This document shows positions 11,689 through 19,448 of a stretch of 24,010 nt of DNA, piece by piece. The notes under the pieces were generated by a model. That model saw nothing but the letters and a program-made list of their open reading frames with translations. It searched no databases and was not told where the DNA came from. Within the stretch, counting starts at the first letter, position 1. Each line of letters starts with the position of its first letter. Position numbers and translations under genes: made by a program. This DNA is from Limnohabitans sp. (GTDB taxonomy: Bacteria > Pseudomonadota > Gammaproteobacteria > Burkholderiales > Burkholderiaceae_C), in contig JAKFXJ010000057.1 in assembly GCA_021731425.1 (NCBI GenBank), forward strand, positions 1 to 24,010. Reading direction: 5' to 3'.

Positions 11689-11741
11689 ATCCAAGCTCCC
11701 GCGTGACAGCCTCTGGGTGCTCATGCCGTTAAGCTTGGCCC

Positions 11742-13100
11742 ATGCACAAGACAACACTTCGCATCGGCGCAGGCGCGGGTTATTCGGGTGACCGGATTGC
11801 GCCCGCCGTGGAACTGGCCGAAAAGGGCGAGCTCGACTATTTGGTGTTCGAGTGCCTGGCCGAGCGCACGATTGCCTTGGCGCAACTCGAACGCTCCAAA
11901 GACCCGGCCGCGGGTTTTGACCCGATGCTGGTGGCCCGCATGCGGGCCGTGCTGCCCGCCTGCATTCGTCAAGGCACCCGCATCATCAGCAACATGGGCG
12001 CGGCCAACCCGCTGCAGGCCGGGACCGCGGTGCTGGCTGTGGCGCGTGAATTGGGCTTGCCGCAAGTCAAAGTGGCGGTGGTGCTGGGCGACGATGTGCT
12101 GGCCACCCTAACCGAAACCGGCAGGGCGCTGCCCGTGCTGGAGAGCACGCAAACCCTGGCAGATTTACAGGCCCAACTGATTTCAGCCAACGCTTACCTG
12201 GGCGCCGAAGCCTTGCTGCCAGCCTTGCAAAGTGATGCGCAAGTCATCATCACCGGCCGTGTGGCCGATCCGGCGCTGTTTTTGGCGCCCTTGATGCACC
12301 ACTTTGGCTGGGCCGCTGGCGACTGGACACGATTGGGCAAAGGCGTGTTGGTCGGGCATTTGCTCGAATGTGCGGCGCAAATCACGGGCGGCTACTTTGC
12401 CGACCCGGGCTTCAAAGACGTGCCCAACATGGCCCGGCTGGGCTTTCCGCTGGCCGAAGTCAGCGTCTCTGGTGACGCGGTCATCACCAAAGTGGCCGGT
12501 TCTGGCGGTTGCGTCACGGTGGCCACTTGCACCGAACAGCTGCTGTATGAAATCGAGAACCCAGCCCGCTACCTGGAGCCGGATGTGGTAGCGGATTTTT
12601 CTCAGGTGCAATTGACGCAAGTGGGACCGGACCGCGTGCAGGTCACTGGTGGCAACGGCCATCCGCGCACTGACACGCTCAAGGTCACGCTGGGTTACCG
12701 CGAAGGCTTCATCGGCGAAGGCCAAATCAGCTATGCCGGGCCGGGCGCACAAGCGCGGGGACAACTGGCGCTGGATTTGGTGCGACAACGGCTGGCCGAT
12801 GCCGGTTACGGCGAATTCGAGGCCCGATACGACCTGATCGGCGTGAACGCGATCTTTGGGCCTTCCAGCCCCGCGCAGCCAGAACCCGCCGAAGTGCGTG
12901 CTCGCGTGGCCCTGCGCGTGCCGACTTTGCAACACGCCCAGCATGTGGCACACGAAGTTGAAGCGCTCTACACCAATGGCCCAGCCGGGGGCGGTGGTGC
13001 CACACGCGCAGTGCGCGAAGTCATCGCCGCGGCCGCCGTGCTCATGCCCCGCGAATCCGTGCACACCTCCACCGTGCTGCTCAACGCCGAAGGACACTGA
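11742..13100 (+). CDS. AtuA-like protein (DUF1446 domain)
   Basis: 452 residues that are essentially one DUF1446/AtuA domain. Characteristic stretches include the N-terminal RIGAGAGYSGDRIAPA, LISNMGAANP-like ISNMGAANPLQAG, ITGRVADPALFLAPLM, LLECAAQITGGYFADPG and TNGPAGGGGATRAVREV. AtuA was named from acyclic terpene (citronellol/geraniol) utilisation in Pseudomonas, but its reaction is not established. None of the other atu genes (carboxylase, dehydrogenases) is nearby, so a terpene role should not be assumed. The following small gene, one nucleotide away, looks like the C-terminal domain that in longer AtuA proteins is fused on. The start has no clear Shine-Dalgarno sequence. Confidence 0.88.
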   Translation: MHKTTLRIGAGAGYSGDRIAPAVELAEKGELDYLVFECLAERTIALAQLERSKDPAAGFDPMLVARMRAVLPACIRQGTRIISNMGAANPLQAGTAVLAVARELGLPQVKVAVVLGDDVLATLTETGRALPVLESTQTLADLQAQLISANAYLGAEALLPALQSDAQVIITGRVADPALFLAPLMHHFGWAAGDWTRLGKGVLVGHLLECAAQITGGYFADPGFKDVPNMARLGFPLAEVSVSGDAVITKVAGSGGCVTVATCTEQLLYEIENPARYLEPDVVADFSQVQLTQVGPDRVQVTGGNGHPRTDTLKVTLGYREGFIGEGQISYAGPGAQARGQLALDLVRQRLADAGYGEFEARYDLIGVNAIFGPSSPAQPEPAEVRARVALRVPTLQHAQHVAHEVEALYTNGPAGGGGATRAVREVIAAAAVLMPRESVHTSTVLLNAEGH

Positions 13101-13101
13101 C

Positions 13102-13404
13102 ATGCTGCTGCGCGACATTGCCCACACCCGCACCGGCGACAAAGGCAACCGGTCCACCTTGTCGGTGATTGCCTACGACAAAAAAGACTTTGCCCTGCTG
13201 GAGCAACACCTGAGCGCCAAACGCGTGCAAGCACACTTTGCTGGCACGGTGCATGGCCCGGTAGAACGCTACGCCCTGCCCCAACTGGGCGCCCTCAACT
13301 TTGTCATGCACAACGCCCTCGGCGGTGGCGTGACCCGCTCGCTGGCCCTTGACGCCCACGGGAAATGCCTGAGTGCGCACCTGCTGACTTTTGTGATTGA
13401 ATGA
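13102..13404 (+). CDS. Small AtuA C-terminal-domain-like protein
   Basis: 100 residues beginning LLRDIAHTRTGDKGN, with THGPVERY-like VHGPVERYALPQLGALNFVMHNALGGGVTRSLALDAHGK. This matches the short domain found at the C-terminus of full-length AtuA proteins and often encoded separately after DUF1446 genes. The ATG at 13102 lies one nucleotide after the AtuA-like stop, in another frame, so translation is probably coupled and the two products probably form one enzyme or complex. Function unknown. Confidence 0.85.
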   Translation: MLLRDIAHTRTGDKGNRSTLSVIAYDKKDFALLEQHLSAKRVQAHFAGTVHGPVERYALPQLGALNFVMHNALGGGVTRSLALDAHGKCLSAHLLTFVIE

Positions 13405-13418
13405 TTTTTTTACCCACT

Positions 13419-13422
13419 GGAG
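13419..13422 (+). promoter_or_regulatory. Ribosome-binding site for the Bug protein gene
   Basis: GGAG ends 5 nt before the ATG at 13428-13430. This supports the start that gives a clean signal peptide rather than the ATG at 13401, which overlaps the previous gene. Confidence 0.7.
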
Positions 13423-13427
13423 AACCC

Positions 13428-14402
13428 ATGAAACGTTTGCGCATCGCCTCTTTGTTGTCTGCCGCCCTGGGCCTCGGCCTGGTGGCCACCCAAGCCATGG
13501 CACAGGCCTACCCCAACAAACCCATCAAGGCTGTAGTGCCCTTTGCCGCTGGCAGCGCCACCGACCAAATTGGCCGCGCTTTTGCGCAAAAAATGTCTGA
13601 AGTTTTGGGCCAGCCTGTGGTGGTAGAAAACAAGGCAGGCGTGAACGGCATGCTGGGGGCTGATGCGGTGGCCAAATCAGCACCGGACGGTTACACCATC
13701 CTGATCGGCACAAACAGCACCAACGCGGCGCTGAAAAGCCTGATGAAAAAGTTGCCCTATGACCAGGACACCGCCTTTGCGCCTGTGGCCTACATGGGCT
13801 CGGTGCCGCTGATCGTGGCCGTGAACAACGACGTGCCCGCCAAAAACCTGAAAGAGTTGGTGGACCTGGCCAAATCCAAGCCCACACAAATCACATTCGC
13901 CAGCGCCAGTACGTCCCAATTGGTGTCCACTGAAGTGCTGTCCAGCATGACAGGCATCAAAATGACCAATGTGCCTTACAAGAGCGGCCCCGCGGCCATG
14001 ACCGACCTGATTGGCGGCCAAGTGAACCTGTTCAGTGCTGACTTTGCGGTGATGCTGCCGCAGGTCAAGGCGGGCAAGATCCGCGGCCTGGCTGTCACAT
14101 CGACCCAGCGCTCCAAAGCCATCCCCGAGCTGCCCACCGTGAACGAAGCCTTGGGCCTGAAGGACTATGAACTGATCGCCTACTTTGCGGTCTTTGCCCC
14201 AGCAGGCACACCCGCCGACATCGTCAACAAGCTCAATGCCGCGGTGAACGTTGCTGCCACCGACAAAACCATACTGGAGCGCTTCTCCGCCTTGGGTTTT
14301 GAAACTGCTCCCGCTTCTCCCGAGGCATTGGCACAACGCTCCAAAGCCGAAACAGCCAAATGGGCCAAAGCCATTCGCGACGCGAAGATTGAGCCGCAAT
14401 AA
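13428..14402 (+). CDS. Tripartite tricarboxylate transporter substrate-binding protein (Bug family)
   Basis: 324 residues: a Sec signal peptide (MKRLRIASLL..., likely cut after AMA at residue 25), then a TctC/Bug fold. Family motifs are YPNKPIKAVVPFAAGSATDQIGR, VVENKAGVNGMLGADAVAKSAPDGYTILIGTNST, MTNVPYKSGPAAMTDLIGGQVNLF and GKIRGLAVTS. Bug proteins bind carboxylates or other small ligands in the periplasm. No TctA/TctB membrane partners are in the window, which is usual because most Bug proteins in Burkholderiales are orphans. It lies 23 nt after the small AtuA-like gene, so it probably supplies or senses the substrate of that pair. Confidence 0.95.
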   Translation: MKRLRIASLLSAALGLGLVATQAMAQAYPNKPIKAVVPFAAGSATDQIGRAFAQKMSEVLGQPVVVENKAGVNGMLGADAVAKSAPDGYTILIGTNSTNAALKSLMKKLPYDQDTAFAPVAYMGSVPLIVAVNNDVPAKNLKELVDLAKSKPTQITFASASTSQLVSTEVLSSMTGIKMTNVPYKSGPAAMTDLIGGQVNLFSADFAVMLPQVKAGKIRGLAVTSTQRSKAIPELPTVNEALGLKDYELIAYFAVFAPAGTPADIVNKLNAAVNVAATDKTILERFSALGFETAPASPEALAQRSKAETAKWAKAIRDAKIEPQ

Positions 14403-14422
14403 AGCGTTTGGTGTCTGCTGAG

Positions 14423-14451
14423 CGCCAGGTCAGACCGCTTCTGATCTGGCG
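14423..14451. terminator. Strong hairpin between convergent genes
   Basis: A 12-bp stem, 14423-14434 with 14440-14451 (CGCCAGGTCAGA and TCTGATCTGGCG), contains one G-U pair and a 5-nt loop. It lies 20 nt after the Bug stop and contains the stop codon of the convergent methyltransferase gene (14430-14432). There is no T-run on either side, so it may be a bidirectional terminator or an RNA-stabilising 3' stem. Confidence 0.55.
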
Positions 14452-15308
14452 ACAAGCGGGTACCTACTGCCCATCAGCGCCTCCACCCCAAACTCCTGCA
14501 GCAGCGCCAGCAGGCGCTCGCCGGAGGCGCGTTTCTTCTGGCCGGTGTACTTGGCCAGGATCAGCTCGTTCTTCATGCTGTGCTCCCAGCCCACCAACTC
14601 GGTCACGGTCACTTGGTAGCCTTGTGACTCCAAGTACAGGCAGCGCAGCACGTTGGTAAGCTGGCTGCCCACTTCGCGGGTGTGCAGGGGGTGACGCCAC
14701 AGCTCGGCCAACGGGGTGCGCTGTAAATTGAGCGCCTTGTTTTGGTTCAGCGCCCGGGCCAACTCGGCCTGGCAGCAGGGCACCAGCACCATGTATTTGG
14801 CTTTCTTTTGCAGGCCAAAGGCGATGGCGTCGTCGGTGGCGGTGTCGCAGGCGTGGAGTGCGGTCACCACATCGATTTGCGCAGGCAGCGCATCGCTTTG
14901 TGTCGATTCGGCCACGCTCACGTTCAGAAAACGCATGCGGTCAAAGCCCAAGCTCTCGGCCAATTGGCGCGAAGACTCCACCAGTTCACTGCGCGTCTCG
15001 ATGCCGTATATCGTGCCCTGACCCAGCGCCTTGAAAAACAGGTCATAGATGATGAAACCCAGATACGACTTGCCCGCGCCGTGGTCGGCGAGCGTCGGGC
15101 CGGTCTCACTGGCGGGTAATTCGAGCAGCAACTTTTCGATGAACTGAAACAGGTGGTAGACCTGCTTGAGCTTGCGGCGCGAGTCTTGGTTGAGCTTGCC
15201 TTCGCGGGTCAGGATGTGCAGCTGCTTGAGCAGCTCGATCGACTGGCCGGGGCGCACTTCGGGCGGCAGCTGCGAAGCGGCGTTGTCGGTGGCCTTTTGC
15301 TTTTTCAT
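14430..15308 (-). CDS. Class I SAM-dependent methyltransferase (Methyltransf_32-like)
   Basis: 292 residues. The SAM-binding motif I is DHGAGKSYLGF (75-85), followed by IYGIETRSELVE (motif II-like acidic end), VVTALHACDTATDDAI (about 148-161) and a PCCQ motif (177-180). The combination of D-x-G-x-GKxYL, HACD and PCC is typical of the METTL25/Methyltransf_32 group, whose targets include RNA or protein in eukaryotes. The bacterial substrate is not known. The start overlaps the upstream DUF1415 stop by ATGA (15305-15308). Last gene of the aroB-dgt chain; its stop lies within a hairpin. Confidence 0.85.
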   Translation of the reverse strand: MKKQKATDNAASQLPPEVRPGQSIELLKQLHILTREGKLNQDSRRKLKQVYHLFQFIEKLLLELPASETGPTLADHGAGKSYLGFIIYDLFFKALGQGTIYGIETRSELVESSRQLAESLGFDRMRFLNVSVAESTQSDALPAQIDVVTALHACDTATDDAIAFGLQKKAKYMVLVPCCQAELARALNQNKALNLQRTPLAELWRHPLHTREVGSQLTNVLRCLYLESQGYQVTVTELVGWEHSMKNELILAKYTGQKKRASGERLLALLQEFGVEALMGSRYPLVARSEAV

Positions 15309-15859
15309 GGGCTTGGACCCACATCCAGTTTTTTCCAGCCCTCGGCACCCAACTTGTCCATCGTCTCGATGTTGGTTTCGTAAATCATTTCGGCTTCGGG
15401 GAAAGCCTCCACCGCCCGATCGATGCTTTCCTCGCGCAGCAGGTGCAGCGTGGGGTATGGCGAGCGGTTGGTGAAGTTGCCAATGTCGTCCGGCTCGGTG
15501 TCGGCAAACTGAAACTGCGGGTGAAAACTCGCGACCTGGAACACGCCTTCCATGTCCAGCTCCTCCAGCACCGCATCGGCCTCGTCCAGAAAGTCGTTGA
15601 ACTCCAGAAAATCCTGCAGCATCTGCGGCACGATCAAGAGCACGGTTTCGCGCTCTTCGGCGGGCATGGCGGCCAGCGCCTGCAGCTGCTCAATCAGCTC
15701 ATCGCGCAAGCCTTCCAGGCCCTTGGCCTCGCTCAGCACGTAATGGATCTGGCCCTTGACGTGTGGGGCTTTGGCAAAAGGGCAAAGGTTCAGGCCGATC
15801 ACGGCGCGTTCGAGCCAGCGCACGGTGTCGGCAATTTCGGGGGTGTTCATGTCGGTCAT
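15305..15859 (-). CDS. DUF1415 family protein
   Basis: 184 residues, soluble and acidic, beginning MTDMNTPEIADTVRWLERAVIGLNLCPFAKAP. The LNLCPFA stretch and the C-terminal FHPQFQFADTEPDDIGNFTNRSPYPTLHLLREESI are the conserved blocks of DUF1415, a family without a known reaction. The ATG at 15857-15859 overlaps the MFS stop (ATGA), which favours it over the Met four residues downstream. An upstream open extension to 16387 is the shadow of the MFS gene. It sits between the permease and the methyltransferase with 4-nt overlaps on both sides. Confidence 0.9.
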   Translation of the reverse strand: MTDMNTPEIADTVRWLERAVIGLNLCPFAKAPHVKGQIHYVLSEAKGLEGLRDELIEQLQALAAMPAEERETVLLIVPQMLQDFLEFNDFLDEADAVLEELDMEGVFQVASFHPQFQFADTEPDDIGNFTNRSPYPTLHLLREESIDRAVEAFPEAEMIYETNIETMDKLGAEGWKKLDVGPSP

Positions 15860-17058
15860 GGGCGAGATTGTGCCTGTGGCAGCAAGCGCCCGGCCAACCA
15901 AGCCAGCACCGCCCCAACCCCACAACATCCCACCGTGACCAGCGGCGTGAGTTGCCAGCCGCCTGCCCGCGCGGCCACGGCCGCCACCACCGGTGGACCC
16001 ACAAACTGTCCTAGGGCCGAGAGTTGCTGCACCCAACCCACCGTGGTGGCCACTTGTTGCTCGCCCGGGGCCAGACGCACCGCCAGACTGAACAGCGTGC
16101 CCGGCACCAAACCGCCCATGCCCGAGAACAGCAGCACCCCGGCAAAACGCAACCAAGGCAGGCTTTCGGTGAAGGGCGCAAAGGCCACGGTGCTGCCCAG
16201 CGCCATCGCGCCAAAGCCCAGCCACAGCGTGCTGCGGGGAGCCCAGCCGCGCTGCAGCAAGCGGCCTGAGGCCATATTGCCCACAATGTTGACGGCCGCC
16301 GCCAAGGCCGTGAGCACGCCCAGGAGTGCACCACCCACGCCAGCGGCGGCGTAAATGGACGGCAAGAAACCCACCACCGCTAACCATTGGCCCGAGTACA
16401 TGCCAAAGGTGAGGGCCACAAGCCAGGGGCCACGGGCGCTCAAAGTGCGGCGCAGGCGCTGCCAGGCGCCTTGCCCAGAGGCGGCTGTGGGGGCCACGGG
16501 GTCAGCGGGCACGCTGCGCCACAACCACGCGGCCATGGCCAGCGACACGGCAGCAAACAGCCACCACCAAGCACCCCAGCCCCAGACGGGGATGAACAGC
16601 GGCCCAGCCAGCAAAGCCAGCGCCGTGCCGGTGGGCATGTACGCGCCCCACACGCCCAGCATGCCGGACAACTGCGCGGGCGGCACCAGACGGCGGATCA
16701 AAGCCGGTGCGGGCAAAGCCACCAGCAAAAAGCCCAAGCCTTCGATGGCCCGCAGCGCCAGCAAAGCGGCGGTCGAAGTCGCGAAGGCGCCCAAACCACT
16801 GGCCAGCGCCAGCAAGCATAGACCGCGCACCATGCTGCGTTTCAGGCCCATGCCGTCGGCCCACAAGCCCATGAACACGGCCAGGCTCATGCCCGCGAGT
16901 TGCACCATGGACAAGAGAAAACCAGACTGCACCAGCGTCAGGCCCAGCTCGGCCTGCAGTGCGGGCAAGGCGGGTGGCAGCTTGCCCACCTGCAAAGCCG
17001 CCACGCCGCCCGCGAGCACGACCAGCCAAGCGGCGCGGTGTGCGCTCACCGGGCTCAC
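15856..17058 (-). CDS. MFS transporter
   Basis: 400 residues with about 12 hydrophobic segments and the MFS loop 2-3 motif as GLWADGMGLKRSMVRG (near residues 64-79). The overall look is CynX/NimT-like, a small-molecule permease of the inner membrane. Substrate unknown. The start is a GTG at 17056-17058 overlapping the dgt TGA (GTGA), so expression is probably coupled to dgt. No Shine-Dalgarno sequence is evident. The C-terminus overlaps the DUF1415 start. Confidence 0.9.
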   Translation of the reverse strand: MSPVSAHRAAWLVVLAGGVAALQVGKLPPALPALQAELGLTLVQSGFLLSMVQLAGMSLAVFMGLWADGMGLKRSMVRGLCLLALASGLGAFATSTAALLALRAIEGLGFLLVALPAPALIRRLVPPAQLSGMLGVWGAYMPTGTALALLAGPLFIPVWGWGAWWWLFAAVSLAMAAWLWRSVPADPVAPTAASGQGAWQRLRRTLSARGPWLVALTFGMYSGQWLAVVGFLPSIYAAAGVGGALLGVLTALAAAVNIVGNMASGRLLQRGWAPRSTLWLGFGAMALGSTVAFAPFTESLPWLRFAGVLLFSGMGGLVPGTLFSLAVRLAPGEQQVATTVGWVQQLSALGQFVGPPVVAAVAARAGGWQLTPLVTVGCCGVGAVLAWLAGRLLPQAQSRP

Positions 17059-18236
17059 AACAATTTGCGCCCCGTCAGGCGTTCATGCTCACGCAGGGCA
17101 AAGCGGTCGGTCATGCCTGCGATGTAGTCGGCCACCGAGCGGTGCAGGTCGGCGCTGGCGGCAAAGTCGGTCGGCATTTCAGCGGGCTGGGCCACATAAG
17201 CCGCGAACAACTCACGCACCACCTGCTGGGCTTGCCCGGTGGTGTGCATCACTTGGGGGTGGCGGTAGAGCTGCGCGAACAAAAACTTTTTGAGCTCACC
17301 GCTGCGGGCCTTCATGCCTGGGCTGAACGCCACCAGCGGCCCGGCCAGGCGGGCCTCGGCCAGTGTGCGCACGCCCGCCTGCGCCACAGCTTGGCGGGTG
17401 GTGTTGATCACGTCGTAGACCTGGTCGCTCAGCATGCGGCGGATGGTTTCGTACAAAACGCGGCGCGGCTTTTCTGACAAGCCCGGGTGTTCGGCCAATG
17501 TCTGCTGGTGGTAGTGAGCAAACAGCTCCACCTGCAGCAGTTGCTCGATGCTGATCAGTCCCGAGCGCACACCGTCGTCGATGTCGTGTGCGTTGTAGGC
17601 AATTGCATCGGCCAGGTTGCACAGCTGGGCCTCCAGGCTGGGCTGGGTGCGGTCGATGAAACGCCGCCCCACACCGCCCGGCTCAGCCAGTTCCAGATGC
17701 TCGGCATTGGTGCGGGAGCAGTGTTTGAGCACGCCCTCGCGGGTTTCAAAACTCAGGTTCAGGCCGTCGAATTCCGGGTAGCGTTCTTCGAGTTGGTCCA
17801 CCACACGCAGGCTTTGCAGGTTGTGCTCAAAGCCGCCGTGCTCGGCCATGCAATCGTTGAGCGTGTCTTGCCCCGCGTGCCCAAAAGGCGTGTGGCCCAG
17901 GTCGTGCGCCAGCGCCACGGCTTCGACCAAGTCTTCGTTCAGGCCCAAGGCGCGGGCAATGGACCGCCCCAGCTGCGCGACTTCAAGCGAGTGCGTGAGC
18001 CGCGTGCGGAACAAATCGCCTTCGTGGTTGAGGAACACCTGTGTTTTGTAAACCAGCCGCCGGAATGCGGTGGAGTGCACGATGCGGTCGCGGTCACGCT
18101 GGAAAGCGTTGCGCGTGGGCGCAGGCGGCTCAGCAAAGCGCCGCCCCCGGCTGTGCGCCGGGTCGCAGGCCAGTGCCGACAAGCTGGCCAGTGGCTGGCT
18201 TGAACCCACGGGCAATTCCAGTGACTCGGCGTACAT
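17055..18236 (-). CDS. dgt: Deoxyguanosinetriphosphate triphosphohydrolase-like protein
   Basis: 393 residues of the HD-superfamily dNTPase type. Metal ligands are visible: H82 in RTRLTHSLEV, H111-D112 in ALAHDLGHTPFGH, and the final Asp in NLADAIAYNAHDIDDG. The N-terminal RNAFQRDRDRIVHSTAFRRLVYKTQVF is a hallmark of the short dGTPase-like group. The enzyme hydrolyses dNTPs to deoxynucleoside plus triphosphate. It begins 3 nt after the aroB stop, an arrangement common in betaproteobacteria, and ends overlapping the MFS gene. Confidence 0.93.
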   Translation of the reverse strand: MYAESLELPVGSSQPLASLSALACDPAHSRGRRFAEPPAPTRNAFQRDRDRIVHSTAFRRLVYKTQVFLNHEGDLFRTRLTHSLEVAQLGRSIARALGLNEDLVEAVALAHDLGHTPFGHAGQDTLNDCMAEHGGFEHNLQSLRVVDQLEERYPEFDGLNLSFETREGVLKHCSRTNAEHLELAEPGGVGRRFIDRTQPSLEAQLCNLADAIAYNAHDIDDGVRSGLISIEQLLQVELFAHYHQQTLAEHPGLSEKPRRVLYETIRRMLSDQVYDVINTTRQAVAQAGVRTLAEARLAGPLVAFSPGMKARSGELKKFLFAQLYRHPQVMHTTGQAQQVVRELFAAYVAQPAEMPTDFAASADLHRSVADYIAGMTDRFALREHERLTGRKLL

Positions 18237-18239
18237 GCT

Positions 18240-19367
18240 TCAGGCGCAGCAGGCGTTGATCACCTCGCGCACCATCGCGTCGGGCGCACCACAGACAGTG
18301 GCTTTGCCGGGCCCGTCAATCACCACAAACTGGATGTCGCCGCCGATGGCTTTTTTATCGAGGCGCATGTGTTCGATGTAATGGCCCGCGTTGTCGGTCG
18401 CGTCAATGATGGGGCCGCGCACCGGCAGCCCCGCACGCGCGATGATGGCCCGCAAACGCGCCACAAAAGCGGCGTCCACTTTGCCCAAGCGATGCGAAAG
18501 TTCTGCCGCCATGACCATGCCGCAACCCACGGCCTCGCCGTGCAGCCAAACGCCAAAGCCCAAACCCGCCTCGATGGCGTGGCCAAAGGTGTGGCCAAAA
18601 TTCAGGATGGCCCGCAAGCCCGCTTCGCGCTCATCCTGCCCCACCACCCAGGCCTTGATCTCGCAGCTGCGCTTGACGGCGTGCGCCAGCGCAGCCGGTT
18701 CTTGCGACATGAGCGCGTCGATGTTTGCTTCGATCCAGTCGAGGAATGCCATGTCGGCAATCGGGCCGTATTTGATGACTTCGGCCAAGCCCGCACTCAA
18801 CTCGCGCGGGGGCAAGGTGGCCAGAGTGTTCAGGTCGCACACCACACGCACCGGCTGGTAGAACGCGCCGATCATGTTTTTGCCCAGCGGGTGGTTGATG
18901 GCGGTCTTGCCGCCCACCGACGAGTCGACCTGCGACAAGAGCGTGGTCGGCACCTGCACAAAGGGCACACCGCGCATGTAGCTCGCCGCTGCAAAGCCGG
19001 TCATGTCGCCCACCACGCCGCCGCCCAGCGCAAACAGCACGCTCTTGCGGTCGCAGCCTTGGCCCAGCAGGGCGTCAAAAATCAGGTTCAGGGTAGACCA
19101 ATCTTTGTGCGCCTCGCCATCGGGCAGCACCACGGTGTGCACCTGTTTGTAATGCGGGGCGATGGCGCTGCGCAAAGCGGCTTCGTAAAGCGGGGCAATG
19201 GTGTCGTTGGTCACGATCATGGCCGTTGTCGCCTTGGGCAGGCCAGCCCAGGTGTCGGGGCGGCTCAGCAGGCCTTGGCCAATCTGAATGTCGTAACTGC
19301 GGTCGTCCAGCGAAATGGCGACCGTTTGAACAAGAACGGTTTGGGGGGAGGATGTGGTCTCGGACAT
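18240..19367 (-). CDS. aroB: 3-dehydroquinate synthase
   Basis: 375 residues. AroB converts DAHP to 3-dehydroquinate, step two of the shikimate pathway, using NAD and Zn. Visible motifs: PDGEAHKDW, the NAD-binding [38 protein letters not shown], and the Zn ligands E196 (GLAEVIKYG), H259 ([12 protein letters not shown]) and H276 (LHGEAV). Its usual partner aroK is not beside it; the upstream neighbour is instead a sugar-acid operon. The ATG at 19365-19367 follows a small hairpin, CCCCTA/TAGGGG, that includes the only purine-rich candidate ribosome-binding sequence. Confidence 0.96.
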   Translation of the reverse strand: MSETTSSPQTVLVQTVAISLDDRSYDIQIGQGLLSRPDTWAGLPKATTAMIVTNDTIAPLYEAALRSAIAPHYKQVHTVVLPDGEAHKDWSTLNLIFDALLGQGCDRKSVLFALGGGVVGDMTGFAAASYMRGVPFVQVPTTLLSQVDSSVGGKTAINHPLGKNMIGAFYQPVRVVCDLNTLATLPPRELSAGLAEVIKYGPIADMAFLDWIEANIDALMSQEPAALAHAVKRSCEIKAWVVGQDEREAGLRAILNFGHTFGHAIEAGLGFGVWLHGEAVGCGMVMAAELSHRLGKVDAAFVARLRAIIARAGLPVRGPIIDATDNAGHYIEHMRLDKKAIGGDIQFVVIDGPGKATVCGAPDAMVREVINACCA

Positions 19368-19368
19368 G

Positions 19369-19384
19369 CCCCTAAGTGTAGGGG
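19369..19384 (-). promoter_or_regulatory. Hairpin covering the aroB ribosome-binding region
   Basis: Perfect 6-bp arms CCCCTA and TAGGGG around a 4-nt loop end one base before the aroB ATG. The GGGG that could pair with 16S rRNA lies in the arm, so the stem could hide it, although its spacing to the ATG is shorter than usual. Confidence 0.4.
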
Positions 19385-19395
19385 TTTGGGGTGAC

Positions 19396-19441
19396 GTTTG
19401 GACACATGGCAGGGCTTGCCGCCCTGGACATGTGTCCAGAC
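19396..19441. terminator. Long two-tier hairpin between the sugar-acid operon and aroB
   Basis: The outer stem is 13 bp (19396-19408 with 19429-19441, one G-U pair; core TGGACACATG/CATGTGTCCA). After a small 1x2 internal loop comes a 6-bp inner stem CAGGGC/GCCCTG (410-415 with 421-426 of the 19 kb block) around TTGCC. In all 19 pairs lie in 46 nt. It begins 8 nt after the FAH stop on the minus strand. No T-run follows, so termination is plausible but not proven. Confidence 0.55.
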
Positions 19442-19448
19442 GGGTGCA

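Noticed and set aside
11742..13404. A frameshifted, broken atuA gene
   Set aside because: The second frame has its own ATG one base after the stop and a conserved start (LLRDIAHTRTGDKGN). Separate genes for these two domains are common, so a natural split is more likely than a mutation.
15860..16387. N-terminal extension of the DUF1415 frame, as if a fusion protein
   Set aside because: The extension is the out-of-frame reading of the MFS gene. The DUF1415 domain begins cleanly at an ATG that overlaps the MFS stop.
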